Assembly (NCBI RefSeq): GCF_009604425.1
Contig: NZ_WEGI01000011.1
Location: 1-64,000, forward strand
DNA from: Nocardia aurantia
Lineage (GTDB): Bacteria; Actinomycetota; Actinomycetes; Mycobacteriales; Mycobacteriaceae
Reading direction: 5' to 3'
Length of the DNA stretch: 64,000 nt
A model generated the notes under the pieces. It had not been told where the DNA came from, ran no database searches, and saw nothing but the letters and a program-made list of their open reading frames with translations. Made by a program: the position numbers and the translations under genes. This document shows, in pieces, positions 17,236 to 27,559 of the stretch; positions within the stretch are counted from its first letter, which is position 1; each line of letters begins with the position of its first letter.

Positions 17236-17820
17236 ATGGGAAAGATCATCGTCAGCGAGAACGTCACCCTCGACGGGGTGGTGCAGGATCCGACCGGTGA
17301 GGAAGGCTTCGCGCTCGGTGGCTGGTTCACCCACTTCACCGGCGCGGACCGGGAGGAATGGTCCGCGATCGAGTACGCGGAGGCGCGCGACGCCGCGGCG
17401 CTGCTGCTGGGTCGCCGCACCTACGAATGGTTCGCCGCCCGGTGGGCGGCGAGGCCGGGCGACTGGGCGGACCGGCTGCGCGAACTGCCGAAGTACGTCG
17501 TGGCCTCCGCGGCCCTGGACGGGCCCGACTGGAATCACGTGGAGGTGGTGAAAGGTGAAGTGGTGGAGGAGGTTTCGGATATGAGGCGGCGGATCGACGG
17601 GGAGATCGTGGTCTACGGCAGCCGGGAGCTGGTGCAGGCGCTGCTGGCGCACGACCTCGTCGACGAACTGCGGCTGACCACCTTCCCGTACCTGCTCGGA
17701 GCGGGTGAGCGCTGGTTCGACCGGATCGGGCCCGCGACCCGGCCGCTGCGGCTCGTCGCGACCCGCGCGATCGGGCACACCCTCGCCCTGCACACCTACC
17801 GGCCGGAGCGGGACGCCTGA
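17236..17820 (+). CDS. Dihydrofolate reductase-like (RibD_C) protein
   Basis: A 194-residue protein. MGKIIVSENVTLDGVVQDP opens the RibD_C / DHFR-like fold, followed by LLLGRRTYEWFAARW, and GEIVVYGSRELVQALLAHDLVDELRLTTFPYLLGAGERWF at the C-terminus. This group is widespread beside ECF sigma and VOC genes in actinobacteria. Its reactions are mostly unknown, although an NADPH-dependent reduction is presumed. GAAGGAGA precedes the ATG. It diverges from the ECF sigma gene and is followed by a strong hairpin. Confidence 0.85.
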   Translation: MGKIIVSENVTLDGVVQDPTGEEGFALGGWFTHFTGADREEWSAIEYAEARDAAALLLGRRTYEWFAARWAARPGDWADRLRELPKYVVASAALDGPDWNHVEVVKGEVVEEVSDMRRRIDGEIVVYGSRELVQALLAHDLVDELRLTTFPYLLGAGERWFDRIGPATRPLRLVATRAIGHTLALHTYRPERDA

Positions 17821-17828
17821 CCGGGGCC

Positions 17829-17854
17829 GGCCGTGCCCCGCCGCGGGCACGGCC
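17829..17854 (+). terminator. Hairpin terminator after RibD_C gene
   Basis: A perfect 10-bp inverted repeat, GGCCGTGCCC and GGGCACGGCC, with a 6-base loop begins 9 bases after the stop. No T-tract. Confidence 0.65.
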
Positions 17855-17910
17855 GAACCGATCAGGAATCGAGAAGCGCAGGCCGGGCGGCCGCGCCTAG
17901 CGTCGTCGGC

Positions 17911-18321
17911 ATGGACATCACCATTCACTCGACCTTCCTCCCGCACGAGGACCCGAAGGCCACGCTGGCCTTCTATCGCGATCTGCTCGGTTTCGAGGTG
18001 CGCAACGACGTCGGCTACAACGGCATGCACTGGATCACCGTGGGCCCGGCCGGTCAGCCCGGCACCGCGATCGTGCTGTATCCGCCGGCCGCCGATCCCG
18101 GCGTCACCGAGGCCGAGCGCGGCACCATCACCGAGATGATGGCGAAGGGCACCTACGGTCGCATCACCCTCGCGGTGCCCGACCTCGACGCCACCTTCGA
18201 CGCCCTGCAGGCCGGCGGCGCCGATGTGGTGCAGGAGCCCACCGACCAGCCGTACGGGGTGCGCGACGCGGCGTTCCGCGATCCGGCGGGCAATCTGATC
18301 CGGATCAACGAGGTCAACTGA
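17911..18321 (+). CDS. VOC-family (glyoxalase/bleomycin-resistance) protein
   Basis: A 136-residue single-domain VOC protein: a beta-alpha-beta-beta-beta unit at each end (STFLPHEDPKATLAFYRDLLGFEVRNDV and VPDLDATFDALQAGGADVVQEP...AFRDPAGNLIRI). Metal ligands of enzymatic members would be His12 and Glu134-like residues near the ends; both positions hold suitable residues here, but activity is not assured. A TAGCGT -10-like box (17898-17903) ends 7 bases before the ATG, so the transcript may be leaderless. The upstream frame from 17833 crosses the terminator and is not used. Confidence 0.82.
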   Translation: MDITIHSTFLPHEDPKATLAFYRDLLGFEVRNDVGYNGMHWITVGPAGQPGTAIVLYPPAADPGVTEAERGTITEMMAKGTYGRITLAVPDLDATFDALQAGGADVVQEPTDQPYGVRDAAFRDPAGNLIRINEVN

Positions 18322-18329
18322 GTCGACGG

Positions 18330-18378
18330 CCGTGACCTGCGCGGACACCTTCCGGCGGCAGAATGTGTCCGGGTCACG
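18330..18378 (+). terminator. Bulged hairpin between VOC and UvrA-like genes
   Basis: CCGTGACC-(TGCG)-CGGACAC pairs with GTGTCCG-GGTCACGG across a 15-base loop, giving 15 pairs with one 4-base bulge. It begins 9 bases after the VOC stop and ends just before the next -10 box, so it is either a terminator or an operator. Confidence 0.45.
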
Positions 18379-18381
18379 GCC

Positions 18382-18387
18382 TAGGGT
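18382..18387 (+). promoter_or_regulatory. -10 box of leader ORF / UvrA-like operon
   Basis: TAGGGT lies 7 bases before the ATG of the 23-codon leader frame. The spacing is that of leaderless actinobacterial promoters. Confidence 0.45.
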
Positions 18388-18394
18388 GGGCCCG

Positions 18395-18462
18395 ATGGAT
18401 CGAGCCGGAGTGCCGCCGCAGGGGCCGCGAGCGGCCCCCCGCCCGAGCAGACAGATGGAGAG

Positions 18463-18466
<4 letters not shown>
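18395..18466 (+). CDS. Putative 23-residue leader peptide
   Basis: A short frame encoding MDRAGVPPQGPRAAPRPSRQ plus three residues. It has a leaderless-type promoter just upstream, contains a GC-rich hairpin (18421-18438), is rich in Arg and Pro, and ends in a TGA overlapping the first ATG of the UvrA-like gene as ATGA. All four traits fit a translated attenuator or coupling leader in front of a resistance gene. This is inference from sequence layout; a chance frame remains possible. Confidence 0.45.
18421..18438 (+). promoter_or_regulatory. Hairpin inside leader frame
   Basis: GGGGCCGCGAGCGGCCCC forms 7-8 G-C pairs with a tight loop. It is located between the leader start and the ribosome site of the UvrA-like gene, the place expected for a ribosome-sensitive attenuator. 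Confidence 0.45.
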
Positions 18467-20856
<2,390 letters not shown>

Positions 20857-20936
20857 GCGGGGCCGCCTGCCCATGGAACCGATGCTCCCGGAACGAGTCC
20901 GATATCCGCGGCGTCAGTGCGATCGGATCGGCCGGC

Positions 20937-21497
20937 TCAGGAGCGCACTCGATAGTGCAGGTGCACGACGCCAGAGTCGAAGCGCCGCTCCGACAACAGT
21001 TCCAGGCTGATCGAGACGCCCTCGGGCAGTGCCCGTTTGCCGCCGCCGACCAGGATCGGGCCGAGGAACAGGTGGATCTCGTCGACCAGGTTCGCGGCGA
21101 GGGCCCGGCGGGCGAGATCGGCCCCACCCACGCTGAGGTCGCGGTCGGCGGACTGCTTCAGCCCGGTGATCGCGCGCGGGTCGAAAGTGGGCTCGAGCCG
21201 GGTCCTTTCGGTCGAAACCGATTGCAGCGTACGGGAATACACGATCTTGTCGGCCTGCCGCCAGATCCGGGTGAACTCGGTCTCCAGGGCGGGACGGTCG
21301 GCGCCGGTGGGAGCGGTCTCCCAGTAGCGCATTGTCTCGTACATCCGGCGGCCGTACAGGTAGGTGCCGATCGGGCGCTCGATCTCGTTGACGGCGGCGA
21401 GCACCTCGTCGTCCGGTGCGGCCCAGTCGAATTCGCCCTGCGCGTCCTCGATGTAGCCGTCCAGTGAGGCGATCGCCGAATAGATCAGTCCGGCCAC
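20937..21497 (-). CDS. Dihydrofolate reductase-like (RibD_C) protein
   Basis: A 186-residue RibD_C-domain protein: MAGLIYSAIASLDGYIED at the start, TYLYGRRMYETMRYW in the middle, DLSVGGADLARRALAANLVDEIHLFLGPILVGGGKRALP near the end. It is a second member of the family in this window (the other is at 17236), but the two are from different subgroups. The membrane protein gene lies 18 bases upstream in the same direction. The reductase activity is presumed from the fold; the substrate is unknown. Confidence 0.85.
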   Translation of the reverse strand: MAGLIYSAIASLDGYIEDAQGEFDWAAPDDEVLAAVNEIERPIGTYLYGRRMYETMRYWETAPTGADRPALETEFTRIWRQADKIVYSRTLQSVSTERTRLEPTFDPRAITGLKQSADRDLSVGGADLARRALAANLVDEIHLFLGPILVGGGKRALPEGVSISLELLSERRFDSGVVHLHYRVRS

Positions 21498-21515
21498 TGT
21501 GCCTGCTCCTTCTCG

Positions 21516-21950
21516 TCAGCCGACGGGCGCGGCCCGGGATGCCGCCCGGGCCGCCCGCAGTCCGGCGATGCCGATCGCGATATCTGCCAGTATCTCGAAA
21601 ATCGCTGCGAACCAAGAGAACCCGGTGACGCGCCGCGCGGCGGGCGCATCGATGAAGCTGTCGCTCAACGGGCCGAACCAGTCGGGAAGTAGGTGTACCA
21701 CGAAAAAACCGGCGGCGCTGACGAATCCGACGATCGTGGCGGCGACCGGGGCGTGCCGGTAGCCGGTGAACACCAGAGCGACGACGACCACCGCCAGCGT
21801 GAACTGGATGGTGCCGAGCGTCATGACCAGGGTCGACACCGTGTTCATGCCACGCCGTAGATGATCGGCGCCGTGCACGAGCAGGGCTGTCGCGAAGACG
21901 ACTGTCACCGCGCGCAACGTGGTGCGGGATCGGTCTCGAGGAGGGAGCAT
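21516..21950 (-). CDS. Four-helix integral membrane protein
   Basis: A 144-residue protein with four hydrophobic helices (about 12-30, 40-62, 68-90 and 108-132). Short charged loops and HGADHLRRGM after helix 1 are the notable features. I recognise no catalytic or transport motif. It precedes the RibD_C gene by 18 bases and is probably co-transcribed. The start ATG at 21950 follows a purine-rich stretch. Function unknown. Confidence 0.65.
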   Translation of the reverse strand: MLPPRDRSRTTLRAVTVVFATALLVHGADHLRRGMNTVSTLVMTLGTIQFTLAVVVVALVFTGYRHAPVAATIVGFVSAAGFFVVHLLPDWFGPLSDSFIDAPAARRVTGFSWFAAIFEILADIAIGIAGLRAARAASRAAPVG

Positions 21951-22086
21951 GTGCCGGGTCCTTCCGTCGCCGGAATTCTACGACCGAGCGTAGTAGACAT
22001 CGGGCGCAGAGGGCGGCGAAGCCCGGAAAATCGTCCAGAACGTTATTCTTGTTGTAGAGATCAAGGTTCTCGTGGGCAGGATGGGC

Positions 22087-22820
22087 ATGGCTGAGTTTTC
22101 CGAGGTATCGGTCGAGCGACAGGGCGCGGTGGCGGTGGTGACGCTCGACCGGCCGCAGCGCCGCAACGGCGTCACGATCGCGATGTGCGAGCAGCTCCAC
22201 CGCGCGCTGCGCGAGTTGGCCGCCGGTGACGCGCAGGTCGTGGTGTTACGCGGCGCGGGCGCCGACTTCTCGGTCGGCGCGGACATCGGTGGTAGCGGCG
22301 ATTCCGCCGGGGCGGCCACCTTGCGGCGGCTCGGGCCCAGCTATCACGCGGCGACCCTGCTGCACACCATGCCGCAGGTCACCATCGCCGCGATCGACGG
22401 CGGCTGCGCCGGTGCGGCGATGGGCTGGGCCACCGCGTGCGACTTCCGCTGGGCGACGACCCGCGCCCGGTTCACACGGCCTTCCTCGACGTCGGGATCT
22501 CCGGCGATATGGGGCTGGTCTGGTCGCTGCTGCACGCGGTCGGCGGCGGCCGTACCCGCGAAATGCTGTTGTTCCCGGGCAAGTTCACCGCCGGCGAGGC
22601 GCACGAGCAGGGCCTGGTCACCCGGCTGTTCGATCCGGAGACCTTCCACGACGAGGTGGCCGCGCTGGCCCGCGAACTGGCCGCCCGTCCGGCGTTCGTG
22701 CTGCGGATGATGAAGGCGAACGTGTTGTCGGCGGAAACGCTGCCGCTGGCCGCGTACATCGACATCGAATCCGCGCGGCATCTGCACACGGTGCCCGACT
22801 CGCCGCTGAGCCGGTCGTGA
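22087..22820 (+). pseudogene. Enoyl-CoA hydratase/isomerase (crotonase), frameshifted
   Basis: The first part, from ATG 22087, is a normal crotonase: VVTLDRPQRRNGVTIAM, then the oxyanion-hole segments VVLRGAGADFSVGADI and AAIDGGCAGAAMGWATACDFRWATTRARF. The continuation (TAFLDVGISGDMGLVWSLLHAVGG to SPLSRS at 22820) lies in another plus frame. Reading ARF-NTAFLD needs TTCAACACGG where the sequence has TTCACACGG at about 22471-22479, so one A is missing. Both halves together make a full-length (about 245 residue) protein. Either the gene is broken by a recent 1-base deletion or this is a sequencing error. Confidence 0.85.
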
Positions 22821-22899
22821 TCACCGTCTCCGCGGAACTTTTCCGCTCCGGAACGAGTTGTAGCAGGAGTCGACGGAACGTGTTCGTGAAGGAGGAAGC

Positions 22900-23418
22900 G
22901 TGACCGAAACGCGGAAGGCGATCCTGGCCGGTGGGTGCTTCTGGGGTGTGGAGGATCTGATCCGCAAGCAGCCCGGAGTGGTGTCGACCGAGGTCGGCTA
23001 CACCGGTGGCCGCAACGATCACCCCACCTATCGCAACCACCCGGGCCATGCGGAGGCCGTGGAGATCACCTACGACCCGGCGCGGACCGATTACCGGGCG
23101 CTGCTGGAGTTCTTCTTCCAGATCCACGACCCGACCACGAAGAACCGGCAGGGTAACGACATCGGCACCAGCTACCGCTCGGAGATCTTCTATCTCGACG
23201 ACGAGCAGAAGCGGGTGGCGCTGGACACCATCGCCGACGTGGACGCCTCCGGCCTGTGGCCGGGCAAGGTGGTCACCGAGGTGAGCCCGGCGGTGCCGTT
23301 CTGGCCGGCCGAGCCGGAGCATCAGGACTACCTGCAGCGCTACCCGGACGGCTACACCTGCCACTTCCCGCGGCCGGGCTGGAAGCTGCCGCGCCGGCAG
23401 GCCACCGCGCAGTCGTAA
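22900..23418 (+). CDS. msrA: Peptide-methionine (S)-S-oxide reductase MsrA
   Basis: A 172-residue MsrA. The catalytic GCFWGVE (Cys13), the substrate-site GYTGG, HAEAVEITYDP and QGNDIGTSYRSEIFY blocks, and a C-terminal GYTCHFP Cys are all present. It reduces methionine-S-sulfoxide in proteins with thioredoxin. The start is GTG at 22900 preceded by GGAGGAAGC. A hairpin follows the stop, so it is probably monocistronic. The length is usual for actinobacterial MsrA. Confidence 0.95.
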   Translation: MTETRKAILAGGCFWGVEDLIRKQPGVVSTEVGYTGGRNDHPTYRNHPGHAEAVEITYDPARTDYRALLEFFFQIHDPTTKNRQGNDIGTSYRSEIFYLDDEQKRVALDTIADVDASGLWPGKVVTEVSPAVPFWPAEPEHQDYLQRYPDGYTCHFPRPGWKLPRRQATAQS

Positions 23419-23427
23419 CCCACCGAT

Positions 23428-23454
23428 GAGCGGGGTCGCCCGGCGGCCCCGCTC
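23428..23454 (+). terminator. Hairpin terminator after msrA
   Basis: GAGCGGGG and CCCCGCTC form an 8-bp perfect stem around an 11-base loop, 9 bases after the msrA stop and before the convergent GntR gene. Confidence 0.6.
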
Positions 23455-23553
23455 GCCGCATTCTCCGGCGGTCCGGCGATCTGCCTCCGCCGCGCGCTGG
23501 ACCCTCAGCCGCGGGCTCGGTCCTCGACCGCCGGACACGACGGGCTTCGTCGC

Positions 23554-24264
23554 TCACCACGGCAGATCGGCCAGGACCTCACGACGCGTGGCCCGCATAT
23601 GCGCGGCGGACAGTTCCGCGGCGAGTTCCGGATCGCCGTTCGCGATGGCCGCGGCGATCGCGGCGTGCTCGGTCTCGATGCGGTCGTGCTCGCTGCCGTG
23701 CCGCAACAGGAACTGCACCCGCCCGCGCAACGGCGCGAGCACGCCGTCGAGCACCTCGTTCCCCGCCAGGCGTGAAATCTCTTCGTGCAGAGCCATATTG
23801 CCGCCGTCGGAGATCGGGAAGCCGCCGGTCGCCAGCCGGGTCCGGCCCAACTCCAGCACCTCACGCAGCCGCAGCGCACCGGCCGGGGTGATCTGCTCGG
23901 CTGCCTGCCGCGCCGCCAGCGCCTCGAGGGTCTCGCACACGTCGAACAGGTGCGCCACCGAGGCGGGATCCAAGGCCCGCACCCGGACCTGACGGCCGCG
24001 CACGGTCACGTACCCCTCCGCCTCCAGAAGGCGGATCGCCTCCCGCACCGGCACCCGCGAGATGCCCAGCGCCACAGCCAGATCCTGTTCGAACAGGCGC
24101 ATGCCCGGCGTGAGCCGGCCGACGGCGATCCAGTCGCGCAGCACATCGCGCACCCGTTCCCGCAGCGGCGGCAGGCCGGGGCCGCACTGCCGCAACATGT
24201 TCTGCACGCGGGGTGGGACCGGGGGCAGTTGCGCATGCCCCGGAACCGTTGTCGGTGACGCCAT
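23554..24264 (-). CDS. GntR-family regulator, FCD (FadR) subfamily
   Basis: A 236-residue protein. The winged helix-turn-helix (about 35-98: LRERVRDVLRDWIAVGRLTPGMRL...ALGISRVPVREAIRLLEAEGYV) is followed by an all-helical FCD ligand domain with metal-binding residues (FDVCETLEALAARQAAEQI, MALHEEISRLAGN, EHAAIAAAI). It diverges from the permease/deacetylase genes, with the palindrome at 24332-24351 between them. It probably represses that operon and responds to a nucleobase-derived catabolite. Confidence 0.88.
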   Translation of the reverse strand: MASPTTVPGHAQLPPVPPRVQNMLRQCGPGLPPLRERVRDVLRDWIAVGRLTPGMRLFEQDLAVALGISRVPVREAIRLLEAEGYVTVRGRQVRVRALDPASVAHLFDVCETLEALAARQAAEQITPAGALRLREVLELGRTRLATGGFPISDGGNMALHEEISRLAGNEVLDGVLAPLRGRVQFLLRHGSEHDRIETEHAAIAAAIANGDPELAAELSAAHMRATRREVLADLPW

Positions 24265-24331
24265 GAATCAGTGGTAACACGCTCGTGCTAATACCTCGCA
24301 CCGCCGGTGTTTCGGCGGCGTTTCCGGCTGT

Positions 24332-24351
24332 GTATACCTCGCGAAGTATAC
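24332..24351. promoter_or_regulatory. GntR operator, 20-bp palindrome
   Basis: GTATACCTCGCGAAGTATAC is a palindrome with one mismatched pair. It contains GTATAC twice and TCGCGA in the centre. The T-N-GTATAC-type half site fits FCD-family GntR operators, and the location between divergent genes supports regulation of both. Confidence 0.7.
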
Positions 24352-24434
24352 GTCCGCATTCGTTGACTTCGATGTCGCGGTATTCCCAGAATATCGACAT
24401 CGGAGCGATCGGACGAGCACGGAGGAGGCACTTC

Positions 24435-24758
24435 ATGGCAGCGATCGACGTCGTCCGCGCCGGGGCGGAAATGGTATTCGCCGAGGCCGCCCGGCCCATG
24501 CCGGATTCTTCCGTGCGAATATCCCGTAGTGTCCGTGAATCGGCGATCCGGCCGGGCGAATTGCAGTGTCCTGAAATCGTTTCGGGCGAGTATCGGCCCG
24601 ATTCCGGCGACACCCGGACGGCGAATACTTCACCGGAATTTCCGCGGCCGAATTGTTCGGCGGTATCGGCTTTTCCGGCACACGCCGGTGTCCCGGATCG
24701 GCGCCGCACGGCCGCCCGGCGGTCGCGGAACCGGTGCGAGCGTGGGGTTCTCGCGTGA
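24435..24758 (+). CDS. Putative small protein ahead of GAF gene
   Basis: A 107-residue frame with a strong ribosome site (GGAGGAGG, 6 bases before ATG) and a stop that overlaps the GAF gene start as GTGA. The first 25 residues (MAAIDVVRAGAEMVFAEAAR) have normal high-GC codon use. The rest is Arg/Pro/Ser-rich with less biased third positions, so it may be a decayed gene or a fused remnant whose function was to couple translation. Not recognised. Confidence 0.4.
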   Translation: MAAIDVVRAGAEMVFAEAARPMPDSSVRISRSVRESAIRPGELQCPEIVSGEYRPDSGDTRTANTSPEFPRPNCSAVSAFPAHAGVPDRRRTAARRSRNRCERGVLA

Positions 24759-25183
24759 CCGCCGAATACGCCGACGGATGCCGCCGGCTGTTGTCCGCGA
24801 CCGGGGCCGACCGGGTCACCCTGCGGCTCGCCGACGCGGCCGGATTCCCGGCCCTGGTCGCCGAGGAACTGGCGCCCGGGGTGCTCTCGATGCGAACCGG
24901 CACCCCGATCGATCCGGCCGGCTATCCCACCTACCGGCACCTGGTCGAGACCGGTGAAATCCTCATCCAAACCGACACCCGGACCCATCCGATCCGGCCG
25001 CCGCGGTCGCTGATCGAGGAGATGCGGGTCTACGCGCAGGTGCTGGCGCCGATCCGCCGCGCGGGCCGGACCGTCGGCACCATCTCCGTGCACATCCAGG
25101 ACCGTCCGCACCGATTCACCGCCGCCGATGTCGCCGCGGTGCGGGATTTCCAGCAGTACGTCGAAGCCGGGCTCACCGGCTGA
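24755..25183 (+). CDS. GAF-domain protein
   Basis: A 142-residue protein that is essentially one GAF domain: CRRLLSATGADRVTLRLADAAGFPALVAEELAPG, HPIRPPRSLIEEMRVYAQVLAPIRRAGRTVGTISVHIQDRPHRFTAADVAAVRDFQQYV. GAF domains bind small ligands. Here the domain is not attached to an output module. It is encoded between a GntR regulator and an NCS1 permease, so a role in sensing or handling a purine/pyrimidine-type compound is likely. The start is GTG at 24755, overlapping the preceding frame by GTGA. Confidence 0.7.
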   Translation: MTAEYADGCRRLLSATGADRVTLRLADAAGFPALVAEELAPGVLSMRTGTPIDPAGYPTYRHLVETGEILIQTDTRTHPIRPPRSLIEEMRVYAQVLAPIRRAGRTVGTISVHIQDRPHRFTAADVAAVRDFQQYVEAGLTG

Positions 25184-25199
25184 TCATCGAGGAGTCGTC

Positions 25200-26630
25200 A
25201 TGTCCGAACCACCACCGATCAGCCCTCGGCTGCACAATCCGGATCTCGCGCCGGCCACCACCCGGGACTGGAACGGGTACAGCGTCTTCGCGCTGTGGAT
25301 GTCGGTGCTGCACAACGTCGGCGCCTACACCTTCGCCATCGGCTTCTTCTTCCGCGGCCTGAGCATGTGGCTGGTGCTCGCCGCGATGGCCGTGGCCCTG
25401 GCCGTCGTCTACGTGCTGATGAATCTCAGCGGCGCGATCGGGCAGCGCACCGGGGTGCCGTATCCGGTCGTGGCGCGGATCAGCTTCGGCGTCTTCGGCG
25501 CCAATCTGCCCGCGCTGGTGCGCGGCGTGCTCGCGGTGTTCTGGTACGGGGTGCAGACCTATCTGGGCTCGGTGGCGGTATCGGCGCTGGCGCTGCGGCT
25601 GGCCCCGGGGCTGGCCTCCTGGAACCGGACGCACGTGCTCGGGTTGTCGGCGCTCGGCTGGTGCTCGTTCATGCTGCTGTGGGCGCTGCAACTGCTCGTG
25701 GTGCGGCACGGCATGGAGGCGGTGCGCAGGTATCAGAACTGGGCCGGTCCGGCGGTGTACGCGGTGATGTTCGTGCTGCTCGGCTGGGTGCTCGTGCGCA
25801 CCGGCGGCGCGCCGGGAGTGGAGGTGTCCGCCGAGCGGGTGCACGGCGGTTCGGCGGTGCTCGCGTTCGCGTCGATCGTGGCCCTGATCGTGTCCTTCTT
25901 CGGAACCTTCCTGCTCAACATCAGCGATTTCACCCGGTCCAGCCCGAGCCCGCGATCCATGCGGCGGGCGAATCTGTGGGGGCTGCCGGTGAACTTCCTG
26001 GTCTTCGCGGTCACCGTCGCGGTGGTCACCACCGGTAGCGCGAAGCTGTTCGGCACGGCGATCACCGACCCGATCCAGCTCGTGCAGCGGCTGGACAACA
26101 CGCCGGTGCTGATCTTCGCGACCATCGTGTTCACCGCGGCCACCGTCGGCGTGAACGTCGCGGCGAACGTGGTGTCACCGGCGTTCGACTTCTCCAACAT
26201 CGCACCCCGCTACATCACCTTCGAGCGCGGCGGCCTGATCGCGGCGGTCGGATCGGTGCTGGTGTGCCCGTGGGCGCTGTACTCGAGCCCGGTGGTGGTC
26301 GACTACTTCATCGGCGGGCTCGGCGCGCTGCTCGGCCCGCTGTTCGGGGTCATCGCCACCGACTACTACCTGGTGCGCCGGGGCGCGGTCGTCGTCGCGG
26401 ACCTCTACATCGAGGGCGAGGGCCGGTACTGGTATCGGCGCGGGGTCAATCCGCGAGCCATGGCGTCGGCCGCGATCGGCGCGGTCGCCGCGATCCCGGT
26501 CGCGCTGATCCCGGCCTGGCATCAGGCGGCGCCGTTCTCGTGGGCACTGGGCGCCGTGCTCGCCGCCGGCGCCTACGTGGTGGCGAACCGGGCGAACGCC
26601 GGAGTCGAACGGGAGGCCGTGTATGCCTGA
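25200..26630 (+). CDS. NCS1-family nucleobase/hydantoin/allantoin permease
   Basis: A 476-residue membrane protein with about 12 helices. NPDLAPATTRDWNGYSVFALWMSVLHNVGAYTFAIG, LPALVRGVLAVFWYGVQTYLGS and NVAANVVSPAFDFSNIAPRYITFERGG are the NCS1 (Mhp1-like) motifs that contact sodium and the nucleobase ring. Proteins of this group import cytosine, uracil, allantoin or hydantoins. GAGGAG precedes the ATG at 25200. It is followed, with an 8-base overlap, by a PuuE-like deacetylase. The pair suggests uptake and hydrolysis of an allantoin-like substrate. Confidence 0.9.
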   Translation: MSEPPPISPRLHNPDLAPATTRDWNGYSVFALWMSVLHNVGAYTFAIGFFFRGLSMWLVLAAMAVALAVVYVLMNLSGAIGQRTGVPYPVVARISFGVFGANLPALVRGVLAVFWYGVQTYLGSVAVSALALRLAPGLASWNRTHVLGLSALGWCSFMLLWALQLLVVRHGMEAVRRYQNWAGPAVYAVMFVLLGWVLVRTGGAPGVEVSAERVHGGSAVLAFASIVALIVSFFGTFLLNISDFTRSSPSPRSMRRANLWGLPVNFLVFAVTVAVVTTGSAKLFGTAITDPIQLVQRLDNTPVLIFATIVFTAATVGVNVAANVVSPAFDFSNIAPRYITFERGGLIAAVGSVLVCPWALYSSPVVVDYFIGGLGALLGPLFGVIATDYYLVRRGAVVVADLYIEGEGRYWYRRGVNPRAMASAAIGAVAAIPVALIPAWHQAAPFSWALGAVLAAGAYVVANRANAGVEREAVYA

Positions 26631-27543
26631 GGAACTGGGGCCGCGCCGGGATTTCGTCGGCTACGGCCGGGTGCCCCCGCGGGTGCGGTGGCCCGACGGC
26701 GCGCGGATCGCGGTCAGCCTGGTGATCAACTACGAGGCCGGGGCCGAGTACAGTTTCGCCGCCGGCGACGGCCGCCGGGAAGCGGTGGGAGAGTTCGGCG
26801 TCGCCATCAACCCCACCAGGCCCGGTATCCGGGACCTGTGCGTCGAGTCCAGCTTCGAATACGAGAGCCGTTCCGGCACTTGGCGACTGGCGCGCATCCT
26901 GGACGAGTACGGGCTACCCGCCACGTTCAACTGCTGTGGCCGTGCGCTGCTGGAGAATCCGGAGATCGGCAAGTACATCGCCGAGGCCGGGCACGAGCCG
27001 ATGGCGCACGGCTGGCGCTGGGAGGAGCCCTGGCGGCTGTCGCCGGCCGAGGAACGCGAGCATATCGCGCGGGCGGTCGCGGATATCGAGAGTGCTTGTG
27101 GCTCCAGGCCGGTCGGCTGGCATTCGCGGTGCACGCCGTCGGTGCACACCCGGGAACTGGTGGCCGCCGAGGGCGGATTCCTGTACGACTCCGACGCGTA
27201 CAACGACGATCTGCCCTATTTCACCGAGACCGCCGCGGGTTCCCATCTGGTGGTGCCGTATTCGCTGACCTTCAACGACATGCGGTTCGCCTTCCCGGGT
27301 TACGCGGATCCGACCTCGTTCACCCGATACCTGGCAATGGGTTTCGACGATCTGTGGGAGGAGGGCGCGACCCGTCCCCGGATGATGACCATCGGCCTGC
27401 ACGGGCGCTGGGCCGGGATGCCGGGACGGGCCCGGGCCGTCCGCGACTTCCTCGACCACGCCCTGGCGCGCGAGGGTGTCTGGTTCGCCCGGCGGGCCGA
27501 CATCGCCCGCTGGTGGCTGGATCATCATCGGGAGTTCGACTGA
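26623..27543 (+). CDS. Polysaccharide deacetylase-fold amidohydrolase, PuuE (allantoinase)-like
   Basis: A 306-residue protein. The NodB-like core is recognisable (RIAVSLVINYEAGAE, PATFNCCGRALLENPE, GHEPMAHGWRWEEP, GWHSRCTPSVHTRELV), and the end (TIGLHGRWAGMPGRARAVRDFLDHALAREGVWFARRADIARWW) is that of PuuE-type cyclic amidases. The metal ligands common in chitin deacetylases are altered, as is usual for PuuE. It overlaps the permease gene and is probably the enzyme for the imported compound. Allantoin is likely, but other cyclic ureides cannot be excluded. Confidence 0.85.
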   Translation: MPEELGPRRDFVGYGRVPPRVRWPDGARIAVSLVINYEAGAEYSFAAGDGRREAVGEFGVAINPTRPGIRDLCVESSFEYESRSGTWRLARILDEYGLPATFNCCGRALLENPEIGKYIAEAGHEPMAHGWRWEEPWRLSPAEEREHIARAVADIESACGSRPVGWHSRCTPSVHTRELVAAEGGFLYDSDAYNDDLPYFTETAAGSHLVVPYSLTFNDMRFAFPGYADPTSFTRYLAMGFDDLWEEGATRPRMMTIGLHGRWAGMPGRARAVRDFLDHALAREGVWFARRADIARWWLDHHREFD

Positions 27544-27559
27544 CCCGTGGTACCGCCGG

